A stretch of 64,000 nucleotides of DNA, from assembly GCA_009602735.1 (NCBI GenBank), contig WELA01006423.1, positions 147,658-211,657 on the forward strand, written 5' to 3'. Position numbers and translations under genes: made by a program. The notes under the pieces are model-generated. The model was not told the origin of the DNA. It saw only the letters and a list, made by a program, of their open reading frames with translations, and made no database searches. Below, one piece after another: positions 44,338-55,700 of the stretch (its first letter is position 1; every line of letters starts with the position of its first letter). This DNA comes from Mesotaenium endlicherianum (lineage: Eukaryota > Streptophyta > Zygnematophyceae > Zygnematales > Mesotaeniaceae).

Positions 44338-46014
44338 ATGGCGCCCACCACACAAAAGGAGGACAGAAAGCGCAAGGCAGAAGAAGCCAGGAGGACAATG
44401 GAGCAATACCAGAAGGAGCTGGCGGCGACGTCCCTCACCAGGAGAGAACAAGAAAGGGTCCGCAAGCAACAAGAGGCGGCAGAAGAGGCACAGAGGAAGA
44501 AGGATCAGGAAGCGGAAAACCTCAGGAAGGCTGAGGAGGAGAGACAGAAGAAACAGCAAGAAGAAGCGGCAGCGGCAGAAGAGGAGAAAAGAAAAAAGAT
44601 TGAAGCGGACAGACAGAAGAGCTTGGCCACTTACAGGTATACTGTGGTGGGTGGCCAAAACTTCGATAACCTGAAGGAAGCATTGCTGGCAGCCCAGGAG
44701 ATCAACAGGCTGGAACAGACAACACTGCTACAGAAGGAAGGAGCTACAGCACTGGACAGGTACATCGAGACACACACCGGCGTGGTCCTTTACGAAGATT
44801 ATGCTAAGATGGTGGGCTATACAGCAGAGCAGGCCCGGTATCTCGCAGATGATTCAGAGGACAAGCCGGTCCCCATACCGGGAATAGTGGGAGATCAGAG
44901 ACTCATCCGGATGGTGAGCATGCGGCCCGATAGCTTTAAGGATACGGTATTCTACCTCACACTCCTGCCAGCTTACAATGAAGTTGAGAGAAGGAGCTGG
45001 GAGTACTTGGCCAGGGAAGCAGGACAGCAGATGTTCTCTCCCCACTGGTTCCCGTGTAAACTGAGGAAGGCTGAGCACGGACCCCAGTACTACCAGCAGC
45101 CAACAGACTGGAGGTGGATGACCGTCACAAATAAGAAGCAGGAGTGTGACCGAGCCCAACCGGATGACTTCCACTATGGCCTAGACGGCTATCTCATCCT
45201 ACCACCTCACATTGCCCCTTGGGACCCCAGGCTGAATGGATGCCTGAGCAATATGAATGCAGAGACCAAGGAACATAGGAGGAGGGGAAGAGAGTACTTC
45301 TCTAAGGGAAAGCATGCCTTTGTCAAATGGGCAAAGAATGCAGGCCGGATAGATATCAGTAGGCTGAAGGCCAAGCAACCTCCAGCGCGCCCTAAGAAAG
45401 GGAGGTCGGTAGACTACTCCATGTCTACTAGGGAGCAGGACGACTTAGTGGACGAGACCCCTACTCTCTCCGAGGAGGAGGATGAGGAGGATGAGGAAGA
45501 AGAACAAGGCAGAGGAGAAGCATCAGCAGCAGGTACTCAGGATACCCAGGGACAGGCAGTGGCACTTCCTAAAGAACCACGATCAGGTGTGTGGAATGTG
45601 ATCCCCGTTATGGCGACAACTGGACCCCGCGCTCGCTCCCCCAGCCCACCTGCCCAAGCAGGGGAAGAAGCTGATCTGACGGTACTGGGCAGCAGACACA
45701 GACAGAAATCCCCAGAGGACAGGGGTGCCAGAAGAGGGACACGCGGGTGGGCCAGAGGTATGCCAGCCTCCCCCTCCGCTCAGGGGCATGTACCTCTAGC
45801 CAATGTATTTCAGCATCCTACTGGAATGCCTGTCTATGTGGGAATCAACACCCAAGTGGTTGAAGAGCAGGCCACCATCCTCCGTTCTCCTCGAGGGCCA
45901 ACTTTAGAGCAAACAGGGTTCTTTAGAAGGCCAGCTGACAGACCTAGAGGGCTGTCCAGATCTAGGTCCAGATCTCCGTCTCCTGATCCTGAAGCCCCAG
46001 GAACAACCCCTTAA
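44338..46014 (+). CDS. extra ORF downstream of pol, unknown function
   Basis: About 559 residues from ATG 44338. An in-frame ATG also lies at 44329. The start directly follows ..CATGTGCAGG, which would serve as a splice acceptor for a subgenomic mRNA of the kind some gypsy elements use for a third frame. Residues 1-100 are a Lys/Glu/Gln-rich probable coiled coil. About 100-350 look globular (YRYTVVGGQNFDNLKEALLA, GVVLYEDYAKMVGYTAEQAR, HWFPCKLRKAEHGPQYYQQP). An acidic run follows (SEEEDEEDEEEEQ), then a Pro/Ser/Arg-rich tail ending in RSRSRSPSPDPEAPG. It has no signal peptide, membrane segment or furin-like site, so it is not a recognisable envelope. The composition suggests a nuclear or RNA/DNA-associated protein. 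I do not recognise the family. Confidence 0.75.
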   Translation: MAPTTQKEDRKRKAEEARRTMEQYQKELAATSLTRREQERVRKQQEAAEEAQRKKDQEAENLRKAEEERQKKQQEEAAAAEEEKRKKIEADRQKSLATYRYTVVGGQNFDNLKEALLAAQEINRLEQTTLLQKEGATALDRYIETHTGVVLYEDYAKMVGYTAEQARYLADDSEDKPVPIPGIVGDQRLIRMVSMRPDSFKDTVFYLTLLPAYNEVERRSWEYLAREAGQQMFSPHWFPCKLRKAEHGPQYYQQPTDWRWMTVTNKKQECDRAQPDDFHYGLDGYLILPPHIAPWDPRLNGCLSNMNAETKEHRRRGREYFSKGKHAFVKWAKNAGRIDISRLKAKQPPARPKKGRSVDYSMSTREQDDLVDETPTLSEEEDEEDEEEEQGRGEASAAGTQDTQGQAVALPKEPRSGVWNVIPVMATTGPRARSPSPPAQAGEEADLTVLGSRHRQKSPEDRGARRGTRGWARGMPASPSAQGHVPLANVFQHPTGMPVYVGINTQVVEEQATILRSPRGPTLEQTGFFRRPADRPRGLSRSRSRSPSPDPEAPGTTP

Positions 46015-46127
46015 GGTGACACGCTGAAGAGGCAGTCAGTAAGGGAGGCTGGTCAGGTTCAGTTCCCTTATTTAAAATTTCTGCAGTTTAATGTTGTCGA
46101 GGCGACAACAAGTTAAGTTGGAGGGAT

Positions 46128-46847
46128 TGTAATGAATCAGTATATTAGTGGATATAATATTCATTTAAATATAATAGTTAATTAAGTTCAGCCTGCTGAA
46201 CTTTAGTTAATAGTCAGTCTGCTGGACTTTACATAATTATCAGTTTAATGACTCAGCCGAAAGCAGCAGGCTGAAGTCCATATAAGTCAGCTTGCTGACC
46301 CATTCTTTGACAGCCAGCTGACTTCCGTACTCGGTAGCAGCGAACTGCCTTGATATGCATCTAAGTGCGATATGCTAGATGAATAGCCAGATGACATCCC
46401 TATGATGGATGGCTATTCGGGATGATGGGAGATGGCGGTGGATTTGGTTAACCGAGGTCCTACCAACGTGGTTAACTCCCGGGTAGGCGGTGCCATCGCA
46501 CTGACCGTTGAACAGTAAACTCATTCCATGTACATATGCTAGGCATTGCTCTCGAGTTCGGCATTCGGAAACGAGGCCAACTCTCTTGTACAGCTTACTG
46601 AGAGAGATCTGAATCCAAGGCGAGAAGCCATTGATACGCACTGTCTTCTAACCTTGCTTATGTATGAGTTTACTGATTTGCATTATTGATGCTAGTTTAC
46701 TCGCATTTGACTTACGAGTATTATTCACTGCTAGTGTATTGTCCTTTGCCGTTTAACCAGTTAACGGAAATTGCCATCAAGATTACTTGCTGGTATAAAG
46801 ATCTTTATTAATTGTTAATCGCTTATTTGGTAAGGCGATTCATTTCA
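46128..46847 (+). repeat. 3' LTR of the whole-looking chromovirus
   Basis: 720 bp, about 96 percent identical to 38028-38772 and one tandem unit shorter. It is followed directly by the GGTGT target duplicate. Confidence 0.95.
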
Positions 46848-46880
46848 GGTGTCTTCTCTTGAGACAATATAGATTCTTCA

Positions 46881-46935
46881 GGTGCTGGGGTGGGATGGGG
46901 TGGGGTGGGGTGGGGTGGAATGGGGCAGGGGGCGA
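46881..46935 (+). repeat. G-rich (GGGGT)n tract, quadruplex-prone
   Basis: Six or more G4 runs are spaced by single T or TGGAAT-like interruptions, about 30 bp right of the retroelement insertion. Such tracts can form G-quadruplexes. It lies just upstream of the BTB/BACK exon. Confidence 0.7.
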
Positions 46936-48345
46936 GCTGCTGGAGAAGAGCCGCGTGTTTTTGGTAAGGCAGTTCCGCAACCTGGAGCGCGTGTTCCGCC
47001 GCGACGAGTTCCTGGAGCTGCCGCTGGTGGGCGTGCAAACGGTGCTGGCTAGCGACGAGCTCAACGTGCGCAACGATCAACGGCCTTCGCCGCCATGCTC
47101 AGTGGCTGCGCCGCCACTTCGACGACCTCGACACGCGCCGGTACGCGCATATCCCCTGCCTATATTCACCCCCTGCCCCCCTTTCTTCCCCACCACCCTC
47201 TCCTCCCCCTAGCCCACCCTCTCACCTCCCTGCACACGCTCCCCCTCTCTGAACCCGTCCTCTCCCCCCCTCCTCCCCCCCAAAACGTCCGGATTTGCCA
47301 CCCACATTTTTTCTTTGGCCCCCACCTGGGCTCACCCGCCCTGCTAAACCAGTCCTGCGGCTGCTGCGACGGCGGTGATAGCCCTTGTCTTTGCTTCTTC
47401 TGTTGTCTGCTTCACTGAGCTTTTGTCGCCAGACTACGTATAAGCGGGGCCTGCTGCTGAAATCCCCGCTGCTGCAGCTGCTGATCTCAGTCTCTGGCTT
47501 GCGGCTGCTGGTTTTTGGCAGGTAAGTAGCGTAAGCAGCCGGTTGCCAGAGCAGATTTTTTCCGCAGCTGGCAGTTGAACGTGCCCCCCTCCATGGCGGA
47601 AGCCGAGGCTGGGTGAGGCAGAGCCATCTCCCTTCTCGCATTCTTGTGTGAGGCTGGGTGTACCCGCTGCACAGCCGCCGTGATGGAAGCTCCGAGTCAC
47701 TGCACGCCTGTCCCACATAGCATGCAAGCACGTGGCAGAGTGAGCCACGAAGCCGGCGAGCTCCTGTGTGCTTTCTACGGCTAGGTGGGTGCTTGTTATG
47801 CACGTGCTGCTCTGGCAACACCAGCTGTCTTGTGCCGCATCTTCATGGCCTCAGAGAGCGAGCCAGAGCTTGGACTGTGTCATCTGTCCCGTGTCAAGCC
47901 CAAAAGCGACTGGGCCTGATACGCGCGTGGAGAGGGGGGGNACGTGCGCTTCCCGCTGATGACGGGGGATGACCTGGAGGATGTGGTGCTCAAGGCGCCC
48001 GAGATGGAGGGGCCCGAGTGCGGCGCGCTCGTCAAGGAGGCCGCTTGGTTCCGCTCCTACTCGCTGGTGCGCCGCCTGCGCCTCATGAACGACGCGCCCC
48101 ACCGCCGCTTCTGGTAGCGCCGTTGGAACCGCAACTCCGTGGGCCACTTCTACTTTGACATCCACCTCGACAAGTTCCAGGTGCGCGCACGCCGCCGCTC
48201 GCGCGCCAGCCCCCCGGCCGCTCCTTAAGCCAGCGCACTCTCCCGCCCGCCCGTCTTTGAGATTCTTTTCTCTCCTGTGTGCAGGCGGGAGTGGAAGTGC
48301 GTGCTTACCGTATTTATGTGCGCGTGTGGTGCCCACCTGGCCTCG
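46929..48345 (+). pseudogene. BTB/BACK-domain host gene, fragmentary
   Basis: Exon one (about 46929-47140/47160) reads GELLEKSRVFLVRQFRNLER, FRRDEFLELPLVGVQTVLAS and DELNVRND, the start of a BACK domain as in BTB/Kelch adaptors of cullin-3 ubiquitin ligases. The rest of its helix (MLRWLRRHFDDLDTRR-like) is present only if the frame changes twice within about 30 bases near 47080-47110, so bases have been lost or misread. Exon two (about 47942-48180, donor GTGCGC at 48181) continues the BACK domain (VRFPLMTGDDLEDVVLKAPE, ECGALVKEA), then FDIHLDKFQ. It carries one TAG at 48115-48117 in FW*RRW and an N at its left border. Exon three starts at 48285 after TCTCCTGTGTGCAG (AGVEVRAYRIYVRVW). The BTB domain itself is not visible. 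Pseudogene, or a real gene in a poor assembly patch. Confidence 0.6.
47161..47940. other. intron-like C-rich sequence within the BTB/BACK gene
   Basis: Pyrimidine-rich sequence with no coherent frame separates the two BACK exons. The acceptor of the next exon is obscured by a single N at 47941. Confidence 0.5.
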
Positions 48346-48644
48346 TGGCAACCAAGCGTGCCACTGGCCTTCTGTCCGAACGCGTACTGGTGGAGTCTTC
48401 TCAGGACTGGGGCTGTGCTTGCCTTCAAAACTGCAAGCAGATGCTGCCTGCTTGCCCTTTCTGCCAGCTTGCATGCCTGCCTCCGTGCTCTTGTGGTGGG
48501 TATGGCCCTTTTACTGGGAATTGTCGTCGATTGCTTCACGTGAACACCTCTTCCTCAGGACACCTCTTCAGTGAACGATTTGTCAGAGGTGCTTGCTTAA
48601 TAGTGCTGTTGAGAAGCAGCAGGGGCAGGCAACAACCAATGTGA

Positions 48645-51600
48645 CGTCCCCCTATGAGCAGTTTTCAGCGAAGCCTGCTGCCACACACTTACATGGCACT
48701 TGCAATCTCTCGTACATGAGTCCTTGGGAGTTGTCAGGTGCGCCCCCTCCCGTCCCGCATGCTGGCTTGCTCCGCCCTCTGCTTGCATGCTTCGCACTAT
48801 GCTTCGTCTCGCCTGCATGCTTGATCTTGGGTCCTTTTCCTCCTCTCCTTCTCCTTCCCTTCTTGCCCCCCCTCCTTCATAGAGTATGGGAGTTAAGCCA
48901 ATTGTCATGATTTATTGAGTCGAGGTTGACGTACAAAATTGAGCTCCACTTGTGTGAACCATCAACCAAGGAAGATCGACTTTGCATTGACTTTACGCAT
49001 CTATATGTTGACCTTTTCTAGATTTCCAAGTCACCAAAGTGTAGCGCGTCAAAGCATCTTCCAAATGGCACCGGTTTCGCGTCATTTTGTCTAGTATCAA
49101 GCGAAATATTTGCAATCTAGTCCGCGTCGCCTATCGGCCTCTAGCGGAACTTTCCCAAGGGCCAACTTGTGACTCAATGTCCCCAAAAGTGACATTGTTG
49201 GCTCTTCGTGATCCCAAGGACCCCTAGCTTTGTATGCACAAATCCGCGAGCCCCTTAAACCACACAAGTATTGCATTTCCATAGTATAAGTGCATCATTG
49301 AGGCTATAACTTGGTACATGCATCACCTACTCCTAGAGGAAGCTTCCTCAAGTTCCAGATTCACTTTTGAGGCACTATCTAGGTAGAATCACCCAAGGTA
49401 AGCTCCACCAATAAGAGACACATAGCATATTCTACGTGCTTTGCTTTGATTGGTTCGAGTTATGCCTAGCCTATAGGAGCGCTAGTACATGCCTTGGACA
49501 CATTAGTGGACATAGGAGAGTCTCCTAGAGTGACTAGATGCATTGGATCCGTCGCATACCACGCCGGATTTCCAGGAGTATAAGTACTAGAGATGTCTTT
49601 AGAAAAACATCTTTTAGAAGTCCCATTATGCCAGGTGTAAGTAGCAGAGGTTATCAATAAAGCTTACACTTTTATCTCTTGTGCTTTCAGGACCATGTAG
49701 TTACTCTCTTGTGAAGAGCAAGCCCTCCTGGCTTCCAGTCACTTGAAGAACTTCACAAGTGGTGAGCAAAGTCACAACTTAAACCCTTGCAGAGGACTAC
49801 TCTTGAAGATCATGATGTGCTTCCAGTGATCTTTTGGGCTGTATTTCATTAGTTGTATTCCTACCAGTTTACGTTTTTGAGGTGCTCACTCTGGAGAGTA
49901 CCCACTCCTTAACTAAAATATTTGAGACTTGACTCCTTTTTTGGCTATAAAACCACATGTATTATAGACTTCGTTGCAGCAAAACCTGCTTGCTTATAAT
50001 GTGTTGCTTATACCTATGTTGCGCACTCGACCTCGTAACGCACGACACAATGCTTACAAAGCTTTTGTTTTTGTCTGGCCTGGTGTAGTGGGTGCTACGT
50101 TGTAGGGGCAAAAAGCTCTTCCACCACAGCAACGTGCTTTAGGAGGTTGGTCGAGTAAATTAGGTAGGCTGAGGTGGTAGGTCATGTGTATTTTGGTCCA
50201 AGTATGACATTGTTTAAGTGGGTCGCACCAATATGCAAGTGACATACATTTGCCAATCCTATGCGATATTAAAGACAAAGCATTGATTGGCAGTCCATCT
50301 CCAATAAGCCTCAAGGACGTGTAGCGTTCTTAAACTACTGTTGTATTCTCTTGATACAAGTTGTAATGCAAGTGTAGAAGGTTTGGAATATGTTTCAAAA
50401 AGACCACTATATGCACCCCTTCACCAACGTGCCCTCAACGTATAGAGTATTGACATGTGAAAATGCATGAAGGCCTGAAAGAAGTAATTTCATGGCAAGA
50501 TTATGTTCTCCTCTAGTTATCAACGTTGACTAAGTACTCTTTGCAAATCGTAAGTTCGTTGTTTTTTCATATGCCGGATTGTTGCAATGTAGGAAATGAC
50601 ATACTTAAATCTAAGCATTTGAAAATACTTATTCTTGGATCCACTACGTAGAAGCATGAAAGGAACGATAGCAATTCAGGGCCTCTCACATTGGCCGAGA
50701 AATAATAAAAAGTGGGATTGGATTCAAAAGAGTTTTTAGGCAACTACATCAAAATTGAGCTCGATTTTGAAGTAAGCGAGGAAGTTTGGTTTACAGGTAT
50801 ACGCAATCGTTTGCAATTAATATGTGTTCGTGCGGATGCTGGCACCAAGTAATGTCCTTTTGACATCTTGTGACTTGAGGCGCATAAGGACAAGTCGTTT
50901 GAGGGTTACAAATACACTCAATAATTTCAATTGTGCTTGAGAGCAGACATGAGAAGTAGCACTCAGCTGATTGATTGTATCTTGATATTCAATCAAAGCT
51001 TTTGAAGATTTTCAATTTAACATGCATGCAGAGCCGCTAAGGACCAATTCAAACCACCTTAATTTACATTCAATCGACCGATGTACTTTTTGTTTCAATG
51101 TTGTAGGTTCCAATCCACTTTGTCGAGCTTGCTTTGGCCACTGCTAAGAGGCCCTAAATGTTGATAAATGAGAGGGAGCATTTGATTCTAAATGCTTTTT
51201 CCAACTCATAGATGTTTGGCCGTGCTCCATTATTTATTTAATAAAGGATGGTAAGCATCTGAAGGTGCATGCGCCATTTGAAAATGATGCTTGCCTCCAT
51301 GAGCATGATGAACTAATTTAAACTAACCTCTTTGATATGAGCCTAGATGTGCTGTCATCGATCCCCAACTAACTTGCTCATAGGGTTAGGTCGTAAATAT
51401 GTACGACATGTTTCCCAGAGAGCAGTGTTGCTAGGTTGGCGGATGGTCAAGGTGTGCACCACAACCCCGACTTCAAAGCAACGAGGATACGCCAGGACCA
51501 GCCAGGACTATCCACAAATTGTGGTCACGTCGGTTTGTCGGCTTTTGCTTTTTGAGACTCACCACCTGTGAAACTGATTAAATTATGCACCACCAAGAAA

Positions 51601-52783
51601 TTTAGAGTAATTCTAAACTTTTATACGCGGAAGTCGGCGTTTTCTCTTGTTTACTGAATGGTGTTCACCGACGCCCGTAAAGCCAAAGCCGGATGTTGGG
51701 AAACTTTGAATGGATTCGTGCTGGCTTATATATATCAGCTTTTTAAATTTAAAATTTTTATAAATTTATAATTATAAACATCCACCAATTTTGCGCAAAA
51801 ATTTGCTCTGCTCCTCTTTGCTTTAGGTCACTCCAGGCAGTCAGCGGTCCACCCGGGCCACACCTGGCATTGCTGAAGGACAACGCGACTCAATGAGACC
51901 ATGAATGAGACTGAATGTGATTCGCTGCAACTGGCTGTGCTTGCCATGTCAGCTCAAGCATAACGTTGAAATGTTTTTAGTGGATGGTCGTGGGTGGTCG
52001 TGGGTCATAGTTTCCGATCATAGGCAACAGTGGGGCATAATGGAGTGTCGGCGACGGGCCGGCATGGTCGGCCACCACTCCGAGAGGAAACTTTTGCAAA
52101 AAGTTGGGAGTAGACCACGCATACAGACAATAAGAGAAATTTGTATTTTTCGTAAATTTGTCCCACGAAGTTGCAAACACGGTCAAGAAACTTCATCGTC
52201 GGTCATATTTCATTTATGTTATTCCTCTAAGCATTCGCTATTTCCAATGGAGTTCATTGTATGTGTCAGGAAATTCGAGACATTACTGATGATCAAGTAC
52301 ATGACTGTAGTCGCAAAAACTTATCAAGAGAGAACTCACGGGGTACGCATTTAAAAGTTTCAGCTTATATTTGTCTCGCCGAGTCTCGCCGAGTCTAGCC
52401 CGCCACCAGGTCAAGCGATGAGCTCGAGTACAGCTATAGCTTGAGCAGAAGTGCACTAGCGCCTTGCATGGATTCCCTCAACACACCCAGCTCAGAACGG
52501 TGATGAAGGCTTCTACACAGCAAGCATGTTTCCCAACGTGTTTAAGTCCTACACACCGGTCTTTTTAGTAGTAGTACACTGTCCTTCGCCCTTCGCCAAG
52601 CTTACGTCTTCCGTGCAAGCAGCACTATAATCGTGTGGAACCCGTTGGCACTTTATATTTGGCGCTCTGTGGCTGATGCACTTCAAAAGTAGTCAATAGA
52701 GTCTGACATCAGTGGCGAATGCAATCCACCAACGTGAATATTTCACAAGGAAGACACCCGATCCCACTTTACACGCGTTTCAA
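48645..52783. other. AT-rich intergenic region
   Basis: About 4 kb has no convincing coding exon. From 48,904 to about 49,758 the sequence has a loose LTR-like layout: a TG start, a TATA-like GAGTATAAGTAC near 49578 and AATAAAGC at 49655. Without a partner copy this cannot be called a solo LTR with confidence. The remainder is AT-rich, most so near 51,720-51,780. Confidence 0.45.
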
Positions 52784-55700
52784 ATGACGTTCTCCTTGAT
52801 GTATTCGACCATTGCAGCCCTCGTCCTTCTCTCGCTTCCTCCGTCCTCCTACATATCTGCACATGTAGTAGGTCACAAGCATTCGAAATATGAAGGAGGA
52901 TTAGGGACAGAAGGGAACGGAGGCGGCGGTGCGTTAAGGCCTCTCTCAAGAGGAGGCCGGACTCTGCTGTCAGGTCCTCCGGGAGCTTTCCTGTAAGTGC
53001 TGGAGTTACAATAAACTCGCACGCTTTCTTGTTTGTGAGGGTACAAGAGAAAATCCTGATCATGGCTGTCGTCTGAAGCAGAATGAGGCAATATCACGTT
53101 TTTGTCTGAAGCTTCTTGATAGAGCTGAGGGCTATGCAGCTTCGATTTGTACACCTCAGCCCGCCTTCATCCGGGCTCTGCCTGCCTGATCTGGGTTCCG
53201 CATGGAAGTCTGCGAGTCTGAGACTGGACTGAGGACAGCTGGGAAGTTCTCTGGCGTATCAAAATTGAAGGTGTAGACCTCTCATGTGCACTGTGGGGAC
53301 GTGGCAGAGGGGAACTAAAGCCTGAAAGTACCTCAGTACCAATTGTTCCAGCTCCATCTTGACTCCGGCACACATTAGTGGCTGGCTGCAAGCTGCTGCT
53401 CTCTCAGCCAACCGCTCTTATAGCATGCAGCTGGGGGCCAGCTTCAAAGGACACGCCTGCCTGCCTGTCTGAGATGTATTACGTGCTCCATGCATGCGTG
53501 CATGCATGTGCCAAGCAGGCTGCAGCTCGCGCCCAGGTATGGAAGCGTGCAAACAGCCTGCCTCCTGGATGTACGACTGCGCATGCTCTGATCGGCCGGA
53601 GGCCGCACTCCGTGAAAACTAGCTCCCCCCAGCTTGCGGGAGAGGGGGGGGGGAGGAGGGNGGCCCACGTGTGGGCTACTTGCATGTGGCTGTGGGCTAT
53701 TTTTATAATGATGATATGGTGCACGGGTGGCGGGCGGCGGGCGGCGGGCGGCGCCAGGCTTGGAGGCGCAAGCACTCAGGGGGTGACGCCGCGCATCGTG
53801 GGGGGCCTGCCAGCTGCCAGTCTGAAGTGGTTCCCCTACTCGGTCTCGATCCGCACCAGCGACTACGCCCACAGGGTAAGCCGTGCGCGCGTGCTGCCCC
53901 TCCCTCTCTGCAGTGCCGCCCCCCCGAGCCACCCCCACACGCTCAAGCGCTCGCGCATACGAGCGCGTGCATACGCAAGCCCGGCTGGCGATTGCTGCAG
54001 TCTGCATCCGGATTGAGCATGCGATCTGCGCACGGTCGCTCTCCTCCTCTTTCACCCTCTCCCTCTCCCTCTCTCTCGCGCACACACACGCATGCACATA
54101 TATACACGCAGGGCAGCCAGCACCGAGCACACGCGTGGCTGCCTGCTGCCCTCCAGCTGGGGGCAGGCCAAGCAGGTGGCGGCAGGGACGTGCAGAGGGA
54201 CTAAGAAGAGAGCACGAGAGTCGTGAGAGGCGTGACAAGTGACTTTTGGAAGTCGAGTCTTGTACGCATCCAGCTGGCATGCGATCGAGGGGGAGGATCG
54301 CAAGCTATGCTCCCTCCGGAGCCCGGTCCAGGCGGTTGTTGTCAGCGCGTCCAGCTGGCGTGTGATCGAGGAGGAGGAGGAGGACCATGTGATAGGACGC
54401 TCCCTCTGGGGCCCAAGCCACTTGTGGTCTCGCGGCTCCTTCGACTTGCCTACGGCGCCGCTATATTTTTTTAGCCTGTTCATGAACGAGCGTGAGTGAG
54501 CGAGTTGACAAGCGATGTGTGCGCGTCAGTGTGGGGACGGGACAGTGCGGAGACGTCAGGGAATTGCATCAGCAAAATGTTTGTGCGAAGGCGCAATGGC
54601 GGGGAACTTGTGTGTGCACGAGTTGTGCATGTGAGGGATTGTGCGGGAGATGTTCAATTTATATTGCGTCATTGCAATGTTTTTGTTGTGTGAGAGCGAG
54701 AGTGTGTGAGGGTGCGATATGCGAGGGGGAGTGACCAAGACTAAGGAGGACTTGGGCGTGACTCTGACTCTGACCCCAAACCTGACTGTGACGTATTGTC
54801 AACTCAGTCTAATTCTGACGCTGAACTTTGACTTCATATTGACTTTGAACTCCGACTCTATCTGACTCTGTCTCTGACTGATACTGACTTCGACTCCGAC
54901 TCTGACTCTTGACTCTGACTGTGACTGACCGTCGACTTGTCTGTTGCTCTGACTCCAACTCTGACTGCGACTCTAACTCCGACTCGCCTGTGACTGCTAC
55001 TTGCCGGCGACTGTGATGGGGGGATTGGAGGGGGGGGGGGGCGGCAGTGTGGCGGCTCCATCATAGCGCCCCGCTGGATCCTGACGGCCGGCCACTGCGT
55101 GGTGGACGGCTTCGACGGGCGCCTGGAGCCATCAGACCTGCTCGTGGTGGCGGGCGAGCTCGACCTCTACGCAGTACGCATGCACGCGCGCCACCCTCGT
55201 GTTGTTGCACACGCGTGCCGTCAGGCCTGCTTACGATGGCGGATGAAGTCGACCGCCATGCAGTACGTGCGTGGGTATGTACGTACGCATGTGCACGCGC
55301 GTGCGCGAGGCCCGGGGACCCGTGCCTGGGCCCCTGCATCCGCGCCCGCACGTCCACGGCTGTTTCGCATGCAGGCGTGCAGGCGCGTGTTCAAGCGCAC
55401 GCATGCCCCCCCCCCCGCTCCCCGGCCCCCCCAACATGCCCTGCGCTGCTGCGCAACCGAGCAGCCCTGGTGCTGACAGCAGTGCACTACTGCTGCAGCA
55501 CTTGCTGCAGGCTCGTGGAGTCCTCTGCCTGCAACCTGGCAGAGTGCATGCAGGGCAGTGTAGCATTCCACCCTCTGCCTTGCATGCCCCCTCACCTTGT
55601 CCCGCCACCTCGACCTTATCTTGATGCGCCTCCTCGACTCATTCACGTCGTTTGTTGCTCTCTGGCCGTCCCTCCCCCCCCCTCTCCCCCCCNNNNNNNN

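Larger units (their letters stand above)
38028..46847 (+). mobile_element. Ty3/gypsy chromovirus, looks whole, with an extra third reading frame
   Basis: The element is 8,820 bp with LTRs at 38028-38772 and 46128-46847, both TG..CA. A perfect 5-bp direct duplication, GGTGT, flanks it (38023-38027 and 46848-46852). The primer-binding site TGGTATCGGAGC (38774-38785) is one base inside the 5' LTR, and a purine tract (GGAGGGAT) precedes the 3' LTR. The interior has gag, pol with a chromodomain, and a third frame of about 560 codons between pol and the 3' LTR. It looks whole. The LTRs differ by about 4 percent plus one 25-bp repeat-number change, so it is older than the element at 28-34 kb. Confidence 0.95.

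Noticed and set aside
44338-46014. Envelope gene of a gypsy retrovirus
   Set aside because: The position fits, but there is no signal peptide, transmembrane segment, cleavage site or cysteine pattern. The protein is charged and low-complexity at both ends.
51905-52354. 149-codon plus-strand frame in AT-rich DNA
   Set aside because: No domain, no splice context, biased toward repeated GTGGTCGTGG words, and overlapped by minus-strand frames.
54740-55020. CRISPR-like regular repeats
   Set aside because: The units are adjacent degenerate hexamers without spacers, and the window is eukaryotic.
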